Shown here in pieces: positions 1-10,507 of a stretch of 64,000 nt of DNA. Under the pieces are notes generated by a model. That model was not told the origin of the DNA and made no database searches. It worked only from the letters and a program-made list of their open reading frames with translations. This DNA comes from Streptococcus troglodytae (GTDB lineage Bacteria; Bacillota; Bacilli; Lactobacillales; Streptococcaceae): positions 1,550,001 through 1,614,000 of the forward strand of contig NZ_AP014612.1 of assembly GCF_002355215.1 (NCBI RefSeq). Direction: 5' to 3'. How positions within the stretch are numbered: the first letter of the stretch is position 1; each line of letters begins with the position of its first letter. The position numbers were made by a program, and so were the translations under genes.

Positions 1-30
1 ATTTCTTGTCCAACTTTTTGGGGCCAGTAC
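1..30. repeat. Possible IS3-type terminus cut by the window edge
   Basis: The first bases contain CCAACTTTTTGGGG, which resembles the outer end of streptococcal IS3-family elements and also the arm motif CTAACTTTTGGGGTGCAG of the palindrome at 62063-62119. The rest of any element would lie outside the window, so this is only a resemblance. Confidence 0.25.
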
Positions 31-67
31 ATAATCTATGGCCTTTTTAGTTGAAACGTTTGTACAC

Positions 68-94
68 TCTAAAATCTAAAGATTAAATTTTAGA
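68..94 (-). terminator. Hairpin downstream of hup
   Basis: An 8-bp inverted repeat (TCTAAAAT / ATTTTAGA) with an 11-base loop lies 21 bases past the hup stop. It is AT-rich and has no clear U tract, so it could be a weak terminator or an mRNA-stabilising stem. Confidence 0.3.
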
Positions 95-114
95 AACGTA
101 CATTTGCTGAAATC

Positions 115-390
115 TTATTTTACAGCGTCTTTAAGAGCTTTACCAGCCTTGAATGCTGGAACTTTAGAAGCTTTGATTTTGATTTCTTCACCTGTTTGAG
201 GGTTGCGACCTTTGCGTGCTGCACGTTCGCGAACTTCAAAGTTACCAAAACCAATAAGTTGTACTTTTTCACCTTTTGCAAGGTAAGATGATACTGCTGA
301 GAAGACAGCGTCTACTGCTGCAGCTGAATCTTTCTTAGTCAATTCAGTAGCTTCTGCTACTTTTGCAATCAAATCTTGTTTGTTAGCCAT
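115..390 (-). CDS. hup: DNA-binding protein HU
   Basis: HU is the small nucleoid protein that binds and bends DNA as a dimer. At 91 residues it has the standard family length, and the whole fold is visible: the N-terminal helices starting [13 protein letters not shown], the glycine-rich [14 protein letters not shown] turn and the DNA-gripping arm with the hallmark [10 protein letters not shown]. The ATG is preceded by GGAGGA at good spacing. It is a single-gene unit with its own strong promoter overlapping the end of ypmS. In streptococci it is normally the only HU gene and essential. Confidence 0.97.
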   Translation of the reverse strand: MANKQDLIAKVAEATELTKKDSAAAVDAVFSAVSSYLAKGEKVQLIGFGNFEVRERAARKGRNPQTGEEIKIKASKVPAFKAGKALKDAVK

Positions 391-442
391 TTAACAAATC
401 CTCCAATATTTTTATAAGCCTTTATAGGCTTTAACAGGTTCT

Positions 443-471
443 ATCTTACCTAAAAAACTTAGATAGGTCAA
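443..471 (-). promoter_or_regulatory. hup promoter
   Basis: On the minus strand TTGACC (466-471), a 17-base spacer and TAAGAT (443-448) form a near-consensus sigma-A promoter about 55 bases before the hup ATG. The -35 box overlaps the ypmS stop codon, so hup can be expressed apart from the upstream genes. Confidence 0.8.
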
Positions 472-1084
472 GTATTTAATGCCATTTTAACGTTTTTCTT
501 TAAAATATCAAAGTTTATTTCATCACTAACCAAATTTATAGCTGTTGACTTTAAATAAATGCCTGCATCATTATCTATTTTTTGCAAATTGATATTAACA
601 ACAGACTTCTCTGGAATGATATCAACAAAATTTGGCAGTTTGTAACTTGATTTAATATAACTAAGAACCTCTGATGCTGGCAGAGGAAGATTGCCTACTG
701 AAAAGGAAGCCACTTTAAGCTGGACAGCTCCGCTTTTTAATTGATAAGGTTCAAAATAGATATAAAGAGGTACGTTATAACCTAGAAGTTTATAAGTCCC
801 TTGAAATTCAATGTTTGTTGAAGTTAGTTGAACACTGTAGGTCATACCCTTAGACTGATAATCATTCAAATAACTTGCCAAGGTCTGATTTAATTGTTCT
901 TTGGTTGTCGTAATTGTTCCAACCTTAACAGGATTTCTTACAGTTTGACTTGTTGTTGTATTAGAATGGTAGCCGCTCAAAACACGACTAATAATCACTC
1001 CCCAAAAAGCAATATTAAGGGCCAATAGAAGCAGAAAAGCCCATTTCCACCAATTTTTTTATTTCCAGTTCTTCTTTGTTTCAC
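468..1084 (-). pseudogene. ypmS: YpmS-family (DUF2140) membrane-anchored protein, frameshifted
   Basis: The product is a bitopic protein of unknown function of the YpmS/DUF2140 type: a basic N-terminus, one membrane segment (WWKWAFLLLLALNIAFWGV) and an extracytoplasmic domain of about 160 residues. The only start with a good ribosome site is GTG at 1084 (GGAG seven bases before), which reads [10 protein letters not shown] and then meets a frame break in a T7 run (A7 on the coding strand) at 1054-1060. One more A joins it to the downstream frame and gives about 205 residues. The start overlaps the end of the lipase gene by 26 bases, so the two are translationally linked. The lesion may be a sequencing artefact. 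Confidence 0.75.
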
Positions 1085-1916
1085 TAATTTTCTCCATTAT
1101 TGCTTTTGACATGATTTGATAACCAATATTATTGGGATGGAAACGATCTCCTTCAGAAAGAGCATCATTGGTTACTTCTCCTGACTCCGCCTCACTATCA
1201 GATGTTCCAACAGCCTTTTGCTCCCCATTAACACCTTTATAAAGTAAATCATTTATGGGAACAAAATAAACATTTTTATACTCTGCAACAACCTTTTGCG
1301 TTCCTTTATTCCAATTGTCAATAATATCCTGCATTTGCGTCATATTAGGGAAATTTAAATAATAAGGATTGTAAATACCAATGATATAAATGGGTAAATT
1401 CTTATTCTTTCTTCTAGCAACCTGAATAATTTTTCGCAAATGCTTCTGATAAGTTTTAGCTGGCCGCTTAAAAGAAGATACTTTTAAGTTTGTTAATCCC
1501 TTTCGAACAACAGTCATAACATCATTTCCACCGACTGTTAAGGTCATTAAATTAGCCTTGTTCAAACTTTTTTGAATTTTTCTCTCTTTTCGCATCCGTA
1601 TCAAAATTTGCTGGCTTGTATTGCCTGAAACACCATAATTACTGCTTAAAACATTATAGTGATAATTCGATTTCAACTCTTGCGATAAAAGGGGAATAAA
1701 ACCGCCTTGATCAGTTGTGTCACCAACGCCTTGTGTTAAAGAATCACCGATAGCAATATAGTGAAAAAATGTCGCTTTGGATTTGTTTAATGAAGATTTC
1801 TGACCGCTATTTTTAAAAGATAACTTCGCTGTTGGAATGAAAAAATAAAATAATAAGCTAAAAATAAGAAGGTTTGCAAGAAAGAAAGCAGGTCCTTTAG
1901 GAATTTTTTTACTCAT
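1059..1916 (-). CDS. SGNH/GDSL-type lipase or esterase (YpmR-like)
   Basis: A secreted or membrane-anchored hydrolase of 285 residues. An N-terminal hydrophobic segment (about residues 10-27) is followed by the SGNH blocks: AIGDSLTQG with the nucleophile Ser (block I), NYGVSGNTS (block II), TVGGNDV (block III) and [10 protein letters not shown] carrying the catalytic Asp and His (block V). The substrate is unknown; relatives deacylate lipids or esters at the cell surface. The ATG overlaps the end of degV by 8 bases, and the 3' end overlaps ypmS, so the three genes probably form one transcript. Confidence 0.85.
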   Translation of the reverse strand: MSKKIPKGPAFFLANLLIFSLLFYFFIPTAKLSFKNSGQKSSLNKSKATFFHYIAIGDSLTQGVGDTTDQGGFIPLLSQELKSNYHYNVLSSNYGVSGNTSQQILIRMRKERKIQKSLNKANLMTLTVGGNDVMTVVRKGLTNLKVSSFKRPAKTYQKHLRKIIQVARRKNKNLPIYIIGIYNPYYLNFPNMTQMQDIIDNWNKGTQKVVAEYKNVYFVPINDLLYKGVNGEQKAVGTSDSEAESGEVTNDALSEGDRFHPNNIGYQIMSKAIMEKISETKKNWK

Positions 1917-2748
1917 AATGCACCATTACTGCAAAAGCACCTTCACCTGTATGAGTCTGAATAATTGAGCCCGTTTCTAAAACAGCAATATCTTTCTCAA
2001 CATAAGCCTGCAATTTGTCTCTAAGACCATTAGCAAAATCTGAAGCCCCAGCATAGGAAATACCGATCTCAGCAATTTTGCGGTCTTTGATAGTCACAAT
2101 CAAATTATCCAGCCATTTGTTAAACGTTTTATTACCGCGTCCCTTTGCAATAGGATTAAGAGCATGGTTTTTCAGTTCCATAACAACTCTGATATTGAGA
2201 AGAGAACTGATTAAGCCTGTCACACGGCCAATTCGTCCACCCTTAACCAGATTTTCTAAGGTTGAGACACCAATAAAAAGTTCGGTTTTCTTTTTTACTT
2301 TTTCAACCCTTGCCAAAATTTCTTCTAGACTGCTACCCTTTTGAGCTAGCTTAGCAGCCGCAATAACTTGAAATTTCATGGCTTGATCTGTAAAGGCAGA
2401 ATCTAGTACAGTGACATCTGCTCCAGCAATATTAGCTCCCTGACGTGAGGCCTCAACTGTTCCAGATAAAGAATGGGTAATATGAATAGCAACAATTTGT
2501 TCCGCCCCCTCTTTAATAAGCTTTTCATAAGTTTCTGCGAACAGACCAACAGGTGGTTGGCTTGTTTTAGGGAGTGACTTACTGTTTCGCATTAAAGAAA
2601 GAAATTTCCCATCTTCCTTAAGATCGTTATCAGAATAAACAATGCCATCAACCATAACGGTTAAAGGAACAACAGTGATATCCAATGCCTCAATTAAATC
2701 GGGCTCGATTGTAATAGAAGAATCAGTTACAATTTTAATTTTACTCAT
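1909..2748 (-). CDS. DegV family fatty-acid-binding protein
   Basis: DegV proteins bind a long-chain fatty acid; streptococcal members act as FakB subunits that present the acid to the kinase FakA. The 279-residue length is normal. Visible marks are the opening KIKIVTDSS, the lipid-pocket motif KTSQPPVG near residue 60, and the HITHSLSGT segment that contacts the carboxylate. It is the first gene of the degV-lipase-ypmS unit, which would put lipid binding and a lipase together. Which lipid it carries cannot be read from the sequence. Confidence 0.9.
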   Translation of the reverse strand: MSKIKIVTDSSITIEPDLIEALDITVVPLTVMVDGIVYSDNDLKEDGKFLSLMRNSKSLPKTSQPPVGLFAETYEKLIKEGAEQIVAIHITHSLSGTVEASRQGANIAGADVTVLDSAFTDQAMKFQVIAAAKLAQKGSSLEEILARVEKVKKKTELFIGVSTLENLVKGGRIGRVTGLISSLLNIRVVMELKNHALNPIAKGRGNKTFNKWLDNLIVTIKDRKIAEIGISYAGASDFANGLRDKLQAYVEKDIAVLETGSIIQTHTGEGAFAVMVHYE

Positions 2749-2794
2749 TTCCTATCCTGCTTCATTTTCTTTTCTAAATTATATTAGTATTGTT

Positions 2795-2803
2795 ATTATA
2801 CCA
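2795..2803 (-). promoter_or_regulatory. Extended -10 promoter of degV
   Basis: The minus strand reads TGGTATAAT, an extended -10 box with no good -35, 47 bases upstream of the degV start. The same TGGTATAAT occurs before xseA, folD and ftsA in this window. Confidence 0.6.
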
Positions 2804-2975
2804 AATAATCAAGATTTAGGGAAAATTTTAAAAGACAGAAAGGATTAAAATCACTTTGCTGTTAAACTTTAAGATAGTTAAAAATAGTTCTTCTACTAGA
2901 AGTAATAGTCTAAATTAAAGCAAAAAGATTGAAGTAAGAGCATATTTATTAAAATACTTTCTATACCCCAATCTC

Positions 2976-4634
2976 TTATTTTTTTAATAGTTCTTTAGCT
3001 TGCTGGCGCGCAGCTTGGGTCACATTATCCCCTGCCAACATCTTAGCGATTTCTTCAATTCTTTCCTCCTGATTTAAAAGGCGAACCGTTGAGACAGTTG
3101 TGGCTTTGCTGCTTTGTTTTTCAATAAAGTACTGATAATCACTGATGGCAATGACTTGCGGGAGATGGGAGATAGCTAAAACTTGACCGTGACTGCCTAT
3201 TTTGTAAATTTTTTGGGCAATGGCCTGCGCGACACGTCCTGAAACACCTGTATCGACTTCATCAAAAACAATGCTGGTCTTATCTTCACGACGTGAAAAA
3301 GCTGACTTAATGGCTAACATGAGACGAGATAGCTCTCCGCCAGAAGCGACTTTGACCAAAGGCTTAAAGTCTTCACCAGGATTGGTTGAAATATGAAAAA
3401 CAACTGTTTCATTTCCCTCGCGATTAAATTTTCCTTTAGCAAAAACAACTTTAAAATCAGCCTTATCCATATAGAGATCTTTAAGCTCTTGCTTTATCTC
3501 TTGAGACAAAGCGTCTGCAATGCTATGGCGTTGTTGACTTAATTGAGCTGCTGCTTCCAATAATGAGTGTTCTAATGTTTTAAGTTCTTTTTCCATATCA
3601 TCAAAAGCGAGGTCATTTCCCGTCAAATGATTGTATTCCTTACTGATATTGTCTAAATAAGCCAAGACATCATCAACTGAGCCACCATACTTACGCGTGA
3701 TGGTGTTGATAACATCAAGACGCGCTTCAAGTTTAACCAAAGCATTGGCATCAAAATCCATATGATCCAGTATGGTCTCTAGACGTTTGCTAACATCTTC
3801 TAAAATATAGTAAGATTCACTGAGATTATTGGACAAATCCTTGTACTCAGCATCATATTCTTCCAAACTCTGTAAATCATTCATAGCTGAACGAACATTG
3901 GTTAAGCTCGAAAAATCTTCATTATCAAGCAAAACATAAGCATTGGTTAAGGTATCAACAATAAACTTATGATTCATAAGTTTATCACGTTGTTTTAAGA
4001 GCTTGGTATCTTCACCAGATTGTAAGTCTGCTGCTTCAATCTCTCCTATCTGATACTCCAACATTTCAATACGTGCTTGATGTTCCTGCTCATTCTTACG
4101 TTTATTCAAGACGCGCTTACGTAAGTCCCGATAGCGGTCAAATAAGTCCTGATAATGCTGCTTGCTTACCTGAAACGCCTCATCACCAAATTCATCCAAC
4201 AATTGAATATGCTTTTGCGGCCGCATCAGTTCTTCTTGATCATGCTGTCCATGAATATCAACTAAATACTGCCCAACGGCACGCAGAGTTGCCAGATTAA
4301 CCATTTGACCATTGATACGACTAATGCTGCGCCCATTTTGTAAAATCTCACGGCGAATGATTAGTTCATCTGAAAAAGTAATTCCCTGATCAGACAGTAA
4401 CTGCTCTAAAGAGGGATTTTTATCCACAGAGAAAAATCCCTCAATTTCTGCTTTAGGACTGCCATGGCGAATGACATCTATGCTGGCTCTGCTGCCTAGC
4501 ATCATATTCATGGCATCAATGATAATAGACTTCCCTGCACCTGTTTCACCGGTCAGAACAGTCATTCCCCTTTCAAAATTGAGTGAGATTTCTTCAATAA
4601 TAGCAAAATTTTTAATGGCAATTTCTAAAAGCAT
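2976..4634 (-). CDS. recN: DNA repair protein RecN
   Basis: RecN is an SMC-like ATPase that gathers broken DNA ends in recombinational repair. At about 552 residues it has full length: Walker A GETGAGKS near residues 29-36, a long coiled-coil middle, the ABC signature ASGGELSRLMLA and Walker B TSIVFDEVDTGVSG near the C-terminus. I choose the ATG at 4634 (MLLEIAIKNF) because AAGGAG lies five bases before it; the GTG two codons earlier has no ribosome site. It follows argR by 17 bases in the ispA-tlyA-argR-recN run, an arrangement common in Firmicutes. Confidence 0.95.
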   Translation of the reverse strand: MLLEIAIKNFAIIEEISLNFERGMTVLTGETGAGKSIIIDAMNMMLGSRASIDVIRHGSPKAEIEGFFSVDKNPSLEQLLSDQGITFSDELIIRREILQNGRSISRINGQMVNLATLRAVGQYLVDIHGQHDQEELMRPQKHIQLLDEFGDEAFQVSKQHYQDLFDRYRDLRKRVLNKRKNEQEHQARIEMLEYQIGEIEAADLQSGEDTKLLKQRDKLMNHKFIVDTLTNAYVLLDNEDFSSLTNVRSAMNDLQSLEEYDAEYKDLSNNLSESYYILEDVSKRLETILDHMDFDANALVKLEARLDVINTITRKYGGSVDDVLAYLDNISKEYNHLTGNDLAFDDMEKELKTLEHSLLEAAAQLSQQRHSIADALSQEIKQELKDLYMDKADFKVVFAKGKFNREGNETVVFHISTNPGEDFKPLVKVASGGELSRLMLAIKSAFSRREDKTSIVFDEVDTGVSGRVAQAIAQKIYKIGSHGQVLAISHLPQVIAISDYQYFIEKQSSKATTVSTVRLLNQEERIEEIAKMLAGDNVTQAARQQAKELLKK

Positions 4635-4651
4635 ACCCACTCCTTATCGAT

Positions 4652-5116
4652 CTAATTGGCCATCCAAGATTTGATTTCTCGACGAATCTTATCACTATCT
4701 TTAGCATTTTTAGTAATCAAAAGCAAGCTGTCATCATCTGCCAGCAAACTAAAAATCATTCCTTTAAATCTCTCTAGTAAAAAACGTTTCAATAAATAGC
4801 TATTTCCAGGAACAACATCAATATGAATGAGATGCTCTAAGCCTGCTATCTGATCTGAAACAGCCTTGATTGCTGTCTCAGCTGGTTTTGGTGTTGACAC
4901 CTCTTTTTTGCTTATCTCTTTAGAAAGGCCATAAATATAGCGCCCATTTGAAGCTGGTACTTTAATGATACCGACCTCATTAATATCACGGGAAATTGTC
5001 GCTTGCGTTGCTTGTAAGCCTTCGTTCTCTAAAAGTTTGACCAATTCTTTTTGTGTTTCAATTTCATTTTCTAAAACAATTTTTTTAATTAATTCTAATC
5101 GTTCACTTTTCTTCAT
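4652..5116 (-). CDS. argR: Arginine repressor ArgR/AhrC
   Basis: ArgR is the hexameric arginine-sensing regulator that represses arginine biosynthesis and transport. The 154-residue protein has the winged-helix DNA-binding domain (QATISRDINEVGIIKVP, about residues 38-54) and the C-terminal oligomerisation and arginine-binding domain (SLLADDDSLLLI, including the acidic pair). ATG at 5116 is chosen over an upstream TTG because family members start MKKSERL. It begins four bases after the tlyA stop. Two good ArgR boxes occur elsewhere in this window (19165-19182 and 20655-20672). Confidence 0.93.
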   Translation of the reverse strand: MKKSERLELIKKIVLENEIETQKELVKLLENEGLQATQATISRDINEVGIIKVPASNGRYIYGLSKEISKKEVSTPKPAETAIKAVSDQIAGLEHLIHIDVVPGNSYLLKRFLLERFKGMIFSLLADDDSLLLITKNAKDSDKIRREIKSWMAN

Positions 5117-5120
5117 TTTT

Positions 5121-5930
5121 TTAAAATTCCTTATGTGCTTGTTCAATAATTGATTTAATCTTAGCCAAGACTTGATTTTGGGCTTGAGAGGACTTTTCTA
5201 AATATGCTAAAAATTCAATATTGCCATGACCACCCTGAATGGGAGAAAAATCAAGTCCTTTAACTGTGAATCCGTAATTCGTCGCAAAAGTTGTCACTGT
5301 CTTCAAAACAGTTTCGTGGACTGACTTGTCCTTAACAATACCGTGCTTACCAATATGTTCACGGCCTGCCTCAAATTGCGGTTTAATTAAAGCAACAACT
5401 TGACCACCATCAGCTAAAATCTTAGCTAAGGCTGGTAATATTAAATTGAGTGAAATAAAACTCACATCAATGGTAGCAAAAGTTGGCCGTCCTCGATCAA
5501 AATCTTCACGTTTTGCATAGCGGAAATTATACTGTTCCATACTGCAAACGCGCCCATCTTGACGTAATTTCCACACCAATTGATTGGTTCCAACATCAAC
5601 GGCATAAACCAATTGAGCACCATTTTGCAGCATAACATCTGTAAAACCACCCGTTGAAGCGCCAATGTCCAAAGTTATCTGTCTATCTACTGAAATGGCA
5701 AAAACTTTTAATGCCTTTTCCAATTTTAAACCGCCGCGGCTGACATACTTTAATTTATCTCCCTTTAATTTTAACTCAGTCGCTTCATCAATTTTCTCGC
5801 CGGGTTTATCATAACGTTCTCCATTGATGACATTGACAACCAAACCTGCCATAACACCTCGCCTGGCTTGTTCTCTTGTGTCAAAAAGTCCTTGTTTATA
5901 GGCTAGAACATCCACTCTTTCCTTAGGCAT
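5121..5930 (-). CDS. tlyA: TlyA family rRNA 2'-O-methyltransferase (hemolysin-like)
   Basis: The 269-residue protein has an N-terminal S4 RNA-binding domain (about residues 4-64) and an FtsJ-type Rossmann methyltransferase with the SAM loop LDIGASTGGFTD and the later LIKPQFE. TlyA enzymes 2'-O-methylate 16S and 23S rRNA; the old name hemolysin comes from expression phenotypes. It overlaps the ispA stop by 8 bases and lies four bases before argR, so it is co-translated with both. Confidence 0.92.
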   Translation of the reverse strand: MPKERVDVLAYKQGLFDTREQARRGVMAGLVVNVINGERYDKPGEKIDEATELKLKGDKLKYVSRGGLKLEKALKVFAISVDRQITLDIGASTGGFTDVMLQNGAQLVYAVDVGTNQLVWKLRQDGRVCSMEQYNFRYAKREDFDRGRPTFATIDVSFISLNLILPALAKILADGGQVVALIKPQFEAGREHIGKHGIVKDKSVHETVLKTVTTFATNYGFTVKGLDFSPIQGGHGNIEFLAYLEKSSQAQNQVLAKIKSIIEQAHKEF

Positions 5931-6792
5931 GAAGACGCAACCTTTCTATTATTGTTCCAATTCCAGCAGCATTAAATTGCTCTTCTAAAGCTAAATTTTG
6001 GAAAATAGCCTGCGCTTGGTTGAGAGAATCTTCCAAAATGGCATAGGACTTGTCCAAGCCCAAGAGACTGGGATAGGTTGATTTATCAGCTTCGATATCC
6101 TTTTGTGGGGTCTTACCAAGTTCTGAAAAACTAGCTGTTACATCTAAAATATCATCACGTACTTGAAAAGCCAAACCAACTAATTCACCCGCCTGACGGA
6201 GCCGAGCAAGGGATTTTTCTGATAGCTCTGCTATGATTCCCGCGGCCACAAAAGGAAAAGTCAAGAGTTTTCCTGTTTTATTGGCATGAATGTGAGCTAA
6301 TTGGTCTAAATCAAGTTGAACATGTTCGCCCTTAATATCCAACATTTGTCCACCGACCATACCATAGCTTCCTGCAGCATCTGACAATTCTGCCACTAAT
6401 TTTATCTTGATATCAGCCCTTAAGTCCGCCTTAGCCAGCAAACCAAAAGGGTCTAGAAAAAGACTGTCACCTGCTAAGATGGCTGCTGCTTCACCAAATT
6501 TCTTATGATTAGTCAGCTGTCCCCGCCTATAATCATCATTATCCATAGCAGGCAGGTCATCATGAATGAGACTGCCGGTATGAATCATCTCTAGACTTGC
6601 TGCCACCTGATAGTGAGCTTCTGTAAGTACCAAACCAAAGCCTTGCAAGATTTCCAATAGTAAGAGAGGCCGAATCCGTTTACCGCCTGCATCAACAGAG
6701 TACAAGACCGCTTCAACCAAATCCTGAGACACATGAGTTTGCGCATAATAATGCTTAATAGCTTGATTAATGGATTTAATCTTATTTTTCAC
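5923..6792 (-). CDS. ispA: Polyprenyl (farnesyl/geranylgeranyl) diphosphate synthase
   Basis: This cytoplasmic enzyme joins isopentenyl diphosphate to allylic diphosphates to make C15-C20 precursors of undecaprenyl phosphate, the cell-wall lipid carrier. The 289-residue protein shows both aspartate-rich metal sites: [10 protein letters not shown] (first) and DDILD (second), plus GGKRIRP near residue 36. The ATG overlaps the xseB stop by four bases. The xseA-xseB-ispA-tlyA order is widely conserved in Firmicutes. Confidence 0.94.
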   Translation of the reverse strand: MKNKIKSINQAIKHYYAQTHVSQDLVEAVLYSVDAGGKRIRPLLLLEILQGFGLVLTEAHYQVAASLEMIHTGSLIHDDLPAMDNDDYRRGQLTNHKKFGEAAAILAGDSLFLDPFGLLAKADLRADIKIKLVAELSDAAGSYGMVGGQMLDIKGEHVQLDLDQLAHIHANKTGKLLTFPFVAAGIIAELSEKSLARLRQAGELVGLAFQVRDDILDVTASFSELGKTPQKDIEADKSTYPSLLGLDKSYAILEDSLNQAQAIFQNLALEEQFNAAGIGTIIERLRLHA

Positions 6793-7010
6793 AACTCGTC
6801 CATTTCTGCTTCACTGCCATCAGCCTGCATGACTTTGACCAAGGTCTTCTCAGCAGACTCCAAGGTTTTCTGTAAGTCTTTAGAAAGCACCATTCCTTTT
6901 TGGAATTGAGCAATAGCTTCTTCGAGAGGAACTTCGCCATTTTCTAACTGGTTCACAATTTCTTCTAAATCCTGTAAATTTTCTTCAAATGTTTTCTTCT
7001 TGTTTGACAT
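6789..7010 (-). CDS. xseB: Exodeoxyribonuclease VII small subunit
   Basis: XseB is the small helical subunit that binds in several copies to XseA to form exonuclease VII, a single-strand DNA nuclease. At 73 residues it has the family pattern [33 protein letters not shown]. It overlaps xseA by 26 bases and ispA by four, showing translational coupling. Confidence 0.95.
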   Translation of the reverse strand: MSNKKKTFEENLQDLEEIVNQLENGEVPLEEAIAQFQKGMVLSKDLQKTLESAEKTLVKVMQADGSEAEMDEL

Positions 7011-8337
7011 TTTCTACCTCCACTTGGATCTGCCCATCTTTCATTTCAAGATGCAAGTGATCTCCTTTTTTGATCTGTTGGGTTGATTGAATAATGTGAT
7101 TATCTTTTTGAACAATAGCATAGCCACGCGCCACAATCCGAGTCGTATCCAGTGACAAAAGCGCATCTTGCGCTTTTTCAAAACGGGCTAATTTACTATC
7201 ATATTGACTGCTCATATGGCTCAACAATAAACGCTGATCTTGCTTTAATTGTGCTTGATAGCGCTGAATACACCCCGATAAATTAAGGGACAACAATCTT
7301 TGTCTGAGCAAATGTTCCTTACTATCATAAACATCATAAACCTGCCGCACCTTGGTCAACAAACGCGTTCTTAAATGATCCAATTTTTGAACATAAGCAT
7401 CATAGAGTCTTTCAGGCTGTCTGAAAATAACTGAGCTTTGCAGTTTCTTAACTTGTTCATCCTTTTGTCTAATCAGACGCATAACAGCCTGATAAGATCT
7501 CATCTGTCTTTCTTGAAGAAAAGCTAATAAATCAGCCTTGGTCACAGGTGTTGCCAATTCAGCTGCTGCCGTTGGCGTTGCTGCTCTGCGATCTGCCGCA
7601 AAATCAGCCAAAGTTGTATCCGTCTCATGTCCAACACTAGAAATAATGGGCAGATACGATTCAAAAATGGCCTGCACGACAATTTCCTCATTAAAAGCCC
7701 AGAGATCTTCAATAGAACCACCGCCACGACCGACAATGAGCAGGTCTAAATCAGTACGTTCATTAGCCAAACGAATGTTGTCAGCCACTTCTTGTGCTGC
7801 CCCTTCACCTTGAACCTTGGTTGGAAAAAGTAAAATATCTACACCAGGAAAACGACGCGAGACTGTTGTGATAATATCCCTAATAACTGCCCCACTAGGA
7901 CTGGTGACAACACCAATCTTTTTAACAAACTGCGACAGTCTTTGTTTATGCCTATCGTCAAAATAGCCAGCCTCAGCCAGTTTTTTCTTAAGTTGTTCAA
8001 ACTGAATAGCCAGTGCACCGATACCATCTGGCTCTGCTTTTTCAATGATGATAGAATAAGAACCACTGGGTTCATAAAGCTGCACACGGCCAATGACATT
8101 GATTTTCATGCCTTCTTCAAGCTCAAAGCCCAATTTCCTATAAATACCGCTCCACATGGTTGCCTGAATGACAGCTTTCTCATCTTTAAGAGAAAAATAC
8201 TGATGATTGGGGCGTCTTCTGAAATTAGAAACCTGACCTGTCAGATAAACCCGTTCCAAATAAGGATCACGATCAAATTTTAATTTCAAATACTTGGTTA
8301 AAGAAGATACTGATAAATAATCTGACATAAATCTCAT
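6985..8337 (-). CDS. xseA: Exodeoxyribonuclease VII large subunit
   Basis: Catalytic subunit of exonuclease VII, which degrades single-stranded DNA from both ends. The roughly 450-residue protein has an N-terminal OB-fold ([20 protein letters not shown]), the central nuclease domain with [14 protein letters not shown] and [16 protein letters not shown], and a long coiled-coil C-terminus. Two ATGs (8337 and 8328) are possible; neither has a strong ribosome site, and family members usually begin at the second (MSDYLSV). First gene of the xseA-recN run. Confidence 0.93.
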   Translation of the reverse strand: MRFMSDYLSVSSLTKYLKLKFDRDPYLERVYLTGQVSNFRRRPNHQYFSLKDEKAVIQATMWSGIYRKLGFELEEGMKINVIGRVQLYEPSGSYSIIIEKAEPDGIGALAIQFEQLKKKLAEAGYFDDRHKQRLSQFVKKIGVVTSPSGAVIRDIITTVSRRFPGVDILLFPTKVQGEGAAQEVADNIRLANERTDLDLLIVGRGGGSIEDLWAFNEEIVVQAIFESYLPIISSVGHETDTTLADFAADRRAATPTAAAELATPVTKADLLAFLQERQMRSYQAVMRLIRQKDEQVKKLQSSVIFRQPERLYDAYVQKLDHLRTRLLTKVRQVYDVYDSKEHLLRQRLLSLNLSGCIQRYQAQLKQDQRLLLSHMSSQYDSKLARFEKAQDALLSLDTTRIVARGYAIVQKDNHIIQSTQQIKKGDHLHLEMKDGQIQVEVENVKQEENI

Positions 8338-8458
8338 CTAAAGACAAAGGAAAACGTTATTCTTGGAATCTTGTTCTAAATTCTAAAACAATGACCGTTT
8401 TTCTTGATTTTTTATCTGTCTTTATCTTGGCTCCTTTTCCGTTAATATAGCTGTCATT

Positions 8459-8467
8459 ATTATACCA
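8459..8467 (-). promoter_or_regulatory. Extended -10 promoter of xseA operon
   Basis: TGGTATAAT on the minus strand about 120 bases before the xseA start. The intergenic region 8338-8764 otherwise holds the divergent lytS promoter; no gene was found in it. Confidence 0.6.
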
Positions 8468-8628
8468 AAAAATGAAAATTTATACTTCCTTTTGAAATGG
8501 AAAAATGGAGAGGCAGTTCACTTTTTTCCTCATAAGAATGGAAAATAACAGAAAAATCTAAATTGATGATATATACAACCTAACCTTTTCATGACAACCT
8601 CACCAGTAGCTTTTAAAAATAAGCAAGC

Positions 8629-8657
8629 TTGAAAATCTAAAATAAAACGTTTACAAT
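8629..8657 (+). promoter_or_regulatory. lytS promoter
   Basis: TTGAAA (8629-8634), 17-base spacer, TACAAT (8652-8657). The leader to the ATG is about 100 bases and includes AGGGGAAG as the ribosome site. Confidence 0.75.
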
Positions 8658-8764
8658 AGAAAATTAGAAACAGACGTCATCAAAAAAGTGCTTTGAAAAA
8701 GAGCTCTTTTTCGACTAATAAGTAACTGTCCATATTAGGTGTCAAATAATAGGGGAAGCACAAT

Positions 8765-10507
8765 ATGTTAATGATATTATTATTTCAGAGACTTGGTATT
8801 ATCATGATTCTGGCATTTTTACTAGTCAATAACAGCTATTTTCGACAGTTGATTGAAGAACGTTCTAAGCGTGAAAAGCTGGTTCTTATTATCATTTTTG
8901 GCATTTTCGTCATTATTTCCAATATGACAGGAATTGAAATCACTAGCGATAAAAGTTTGGTGGAACGTCCTATTCTAACGACTATTTCTCATTCAGATTC
9001 TCTGGCTAATACGAGAACTTTGGTTATTACAACAGCTAGTTTAGTGGGGGGCCCTTTGGTCGGAACTGTTGTAGGTTTCATTGGTGGTGTCCATCGTTTC
9101 TTCCAAGGGAATTTTTCTGGTGCATTTTACATTATCAGTTCTGCCTTGGTAGGATATATTAGTGGCCAACTAGGTGATCAATTAAAGACTAATAACCTTT
9201 ATCCATCTACTTCTCAGGTCATTGTCATCAGCATTGTTGCTGAAAGTATTCAAATGCTCTTTGTCGGCTTCTTTACTGGCTGGGATTTGGTTAAACTGAT
9301 TTTCATTCCTATGATGTTGCTTAACAGTCTAGGTTCGACCTTATTCCTAGCTATTCTCAAGACCTACTTATCCAATGAAAGACAGCTGAGAGCCGTTCAA
9401 ACTCGGGACGTTTTAGATTTGACACAGCAAACCCTGCCTTATTTAAGACAGGGACTGAGTCAGCAATCAGCTACTAAAGTGTGTAATATCATTAAGCAGC
9501 ATACTAATTTTGATGCCGTTGGTCTGACTGATCGAACCAATGTCCTAGCTCATATCGGCGTTGGTCAAGATCATCATATTGCCGGACAAGCGGTCAAAAC
9601 GGATCTCTCAAAAAGTGTTATTTTAAACGGTCAGCCACAAATTGCCTTAGACAAAACAGCCATTGCCTGTCCAGACCAAAGCTGTCTCCTCAATTCAGCC
9701 ATCGTCGTTCCGCTCAAGATCAATGATGAGACGGTTGGGGCCTTAAAAATGTATTTTTCTGGTGATAAGAAGATGACTGAAGTTGAAGAAAATCTTGCCC
9801 TAGGTCTCTCACAAATTTTTTCTGGACAATTGGCCACCGGTATTGCCGAAGAACAAAATAAGTTGGCTAATATTGCTGAAATCAAGGCCTTGCAGTCTCA
9901 GATTAATCCCCATTTCTTCTTCAATGCCATAAACACTATCAGTGCCTTGATCCGCATTGATGCCAACAAAGCCCGATATGCTCTCATGCAATTAAGTACT
10001 TTTTTCCGAACCAGTTTACAAGGCGGACAAGATAGAGAAATCACTTTAGAACAGGAAAAAGCGCACGTTGATGCTTATATGAATCTTGAAAAGCTGCGCT
10101 TTCCTGATAAATACCAACTGGATTATCATATTACTGTTTCGACTAAAATGACCCTGCCTCCTTTTGGTTTGCAGGTTTTGGTTGAGAATGCGATACGCCA
10201 TGCTTTTAAAGAACGCAAAAAAGACAATCATATTCGCATTTCCATAACAGATCAGGGAGAGTTTTACAAGGTTGCCGTTAGCGATAATGGTCAGGGTATT
10301 TCTCCTAATATGATTGACAAATTAGGACAGGAAACCGTATCTGAAAGCAAGGGAACAGGAACAGCCCTTGTTAATTTAAACAATCGCCTAAATTTACTTT
10401 ATGGCAGTGCCAGTCAGTTACACTTTGACAGTACAGATCAAGGAACAACCGTCTGGTATGAGATTCCTTATCAAAAAGGAGATAAAGATGAACATTTTAA
10501 TTCTTGA
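8765..10507 (+). CDS. lytS: Sensor histidine kinase LytS
   Basis: LytS is the membrane sensor of the LytST pair, which controls lrgAB in response to growth phase, oxygen and carbohydrate state in S. mutans. The 580-residue protein has an N-terminal multi-pass 5TM-5TMR_LYT region (about residues 1-200), a GAF-like middle (about 220-360), the His-kinase motif [10 protein letters not shown] with phospho-acceptor His near residue 382, and an HATPase C-terminus ([15 protein letters not shown]). It overlaps lytT by 20 bases. The first ATG after AGGGGAAG is used. Confidence 0.95.
   Translation: MLMILLFQRLGIIMILAFLLVNNSYFRQLIEERSKREKLVLIIIFGIFVIISNMTGIEITSDKSLVERPILTTISHSDSLANTRTLVITTASLVGGPLVGTVVGFIGGVHRFFQGNFSGAFYIISSALVGYISGQLGDQLKTNNLYPSTSQVIVISIVAESIQMLFVGFFTGWDLVKLIFIPMMLLNSLGSTLFLAILKTYLSNERQLRAVQTRDVLDLTQQTLPYLRQGLSQQSATKVCNIIKQHTNFDAVGLTDRTNVLAHIGVGQDHHIAGQAVKTDLSKSVILNGQPQIALDKTAIACPDQSCLLNSAIVVPLKINDETVGALKMYFSGDKKMTEVEENLALGLSQIFSGQLATGIAEEQNKLANIAEIKALQSQINPHFFFNAINTISALIRIDANKARYALMQLSTFFRTSLQGGQDREITLEQEKAHVDAYMNLEKLRFPDKYQLDYHITVSTKMTLPPFGLQVLVENAIRHAFKERKKDNHIRISITDQGEFYKVAVSDNGQGISPNMIDKLGQETVSESKGTGTALVNLNNRLNLLYGSASQLHFDSTDQGTTVWYEIPYQKGDKDEHFNS

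Noticed and set aside
414..431. Hairpin AAGCC/GGCTT in the hup leader
   Set aside because: Only five base pairs; likely chance.
2078..2344. Plus-strand frames lying opposite degV, recN, xseA and others
   Set aside because: They are antisense shadows of well-supported genes with no ribosome sites or family features.
8640..8660. A cre-like site before lytS (AAAACGTTTACA)
   Set aside because: It misses several consensus positions and overlaps the -10; too weak to list.
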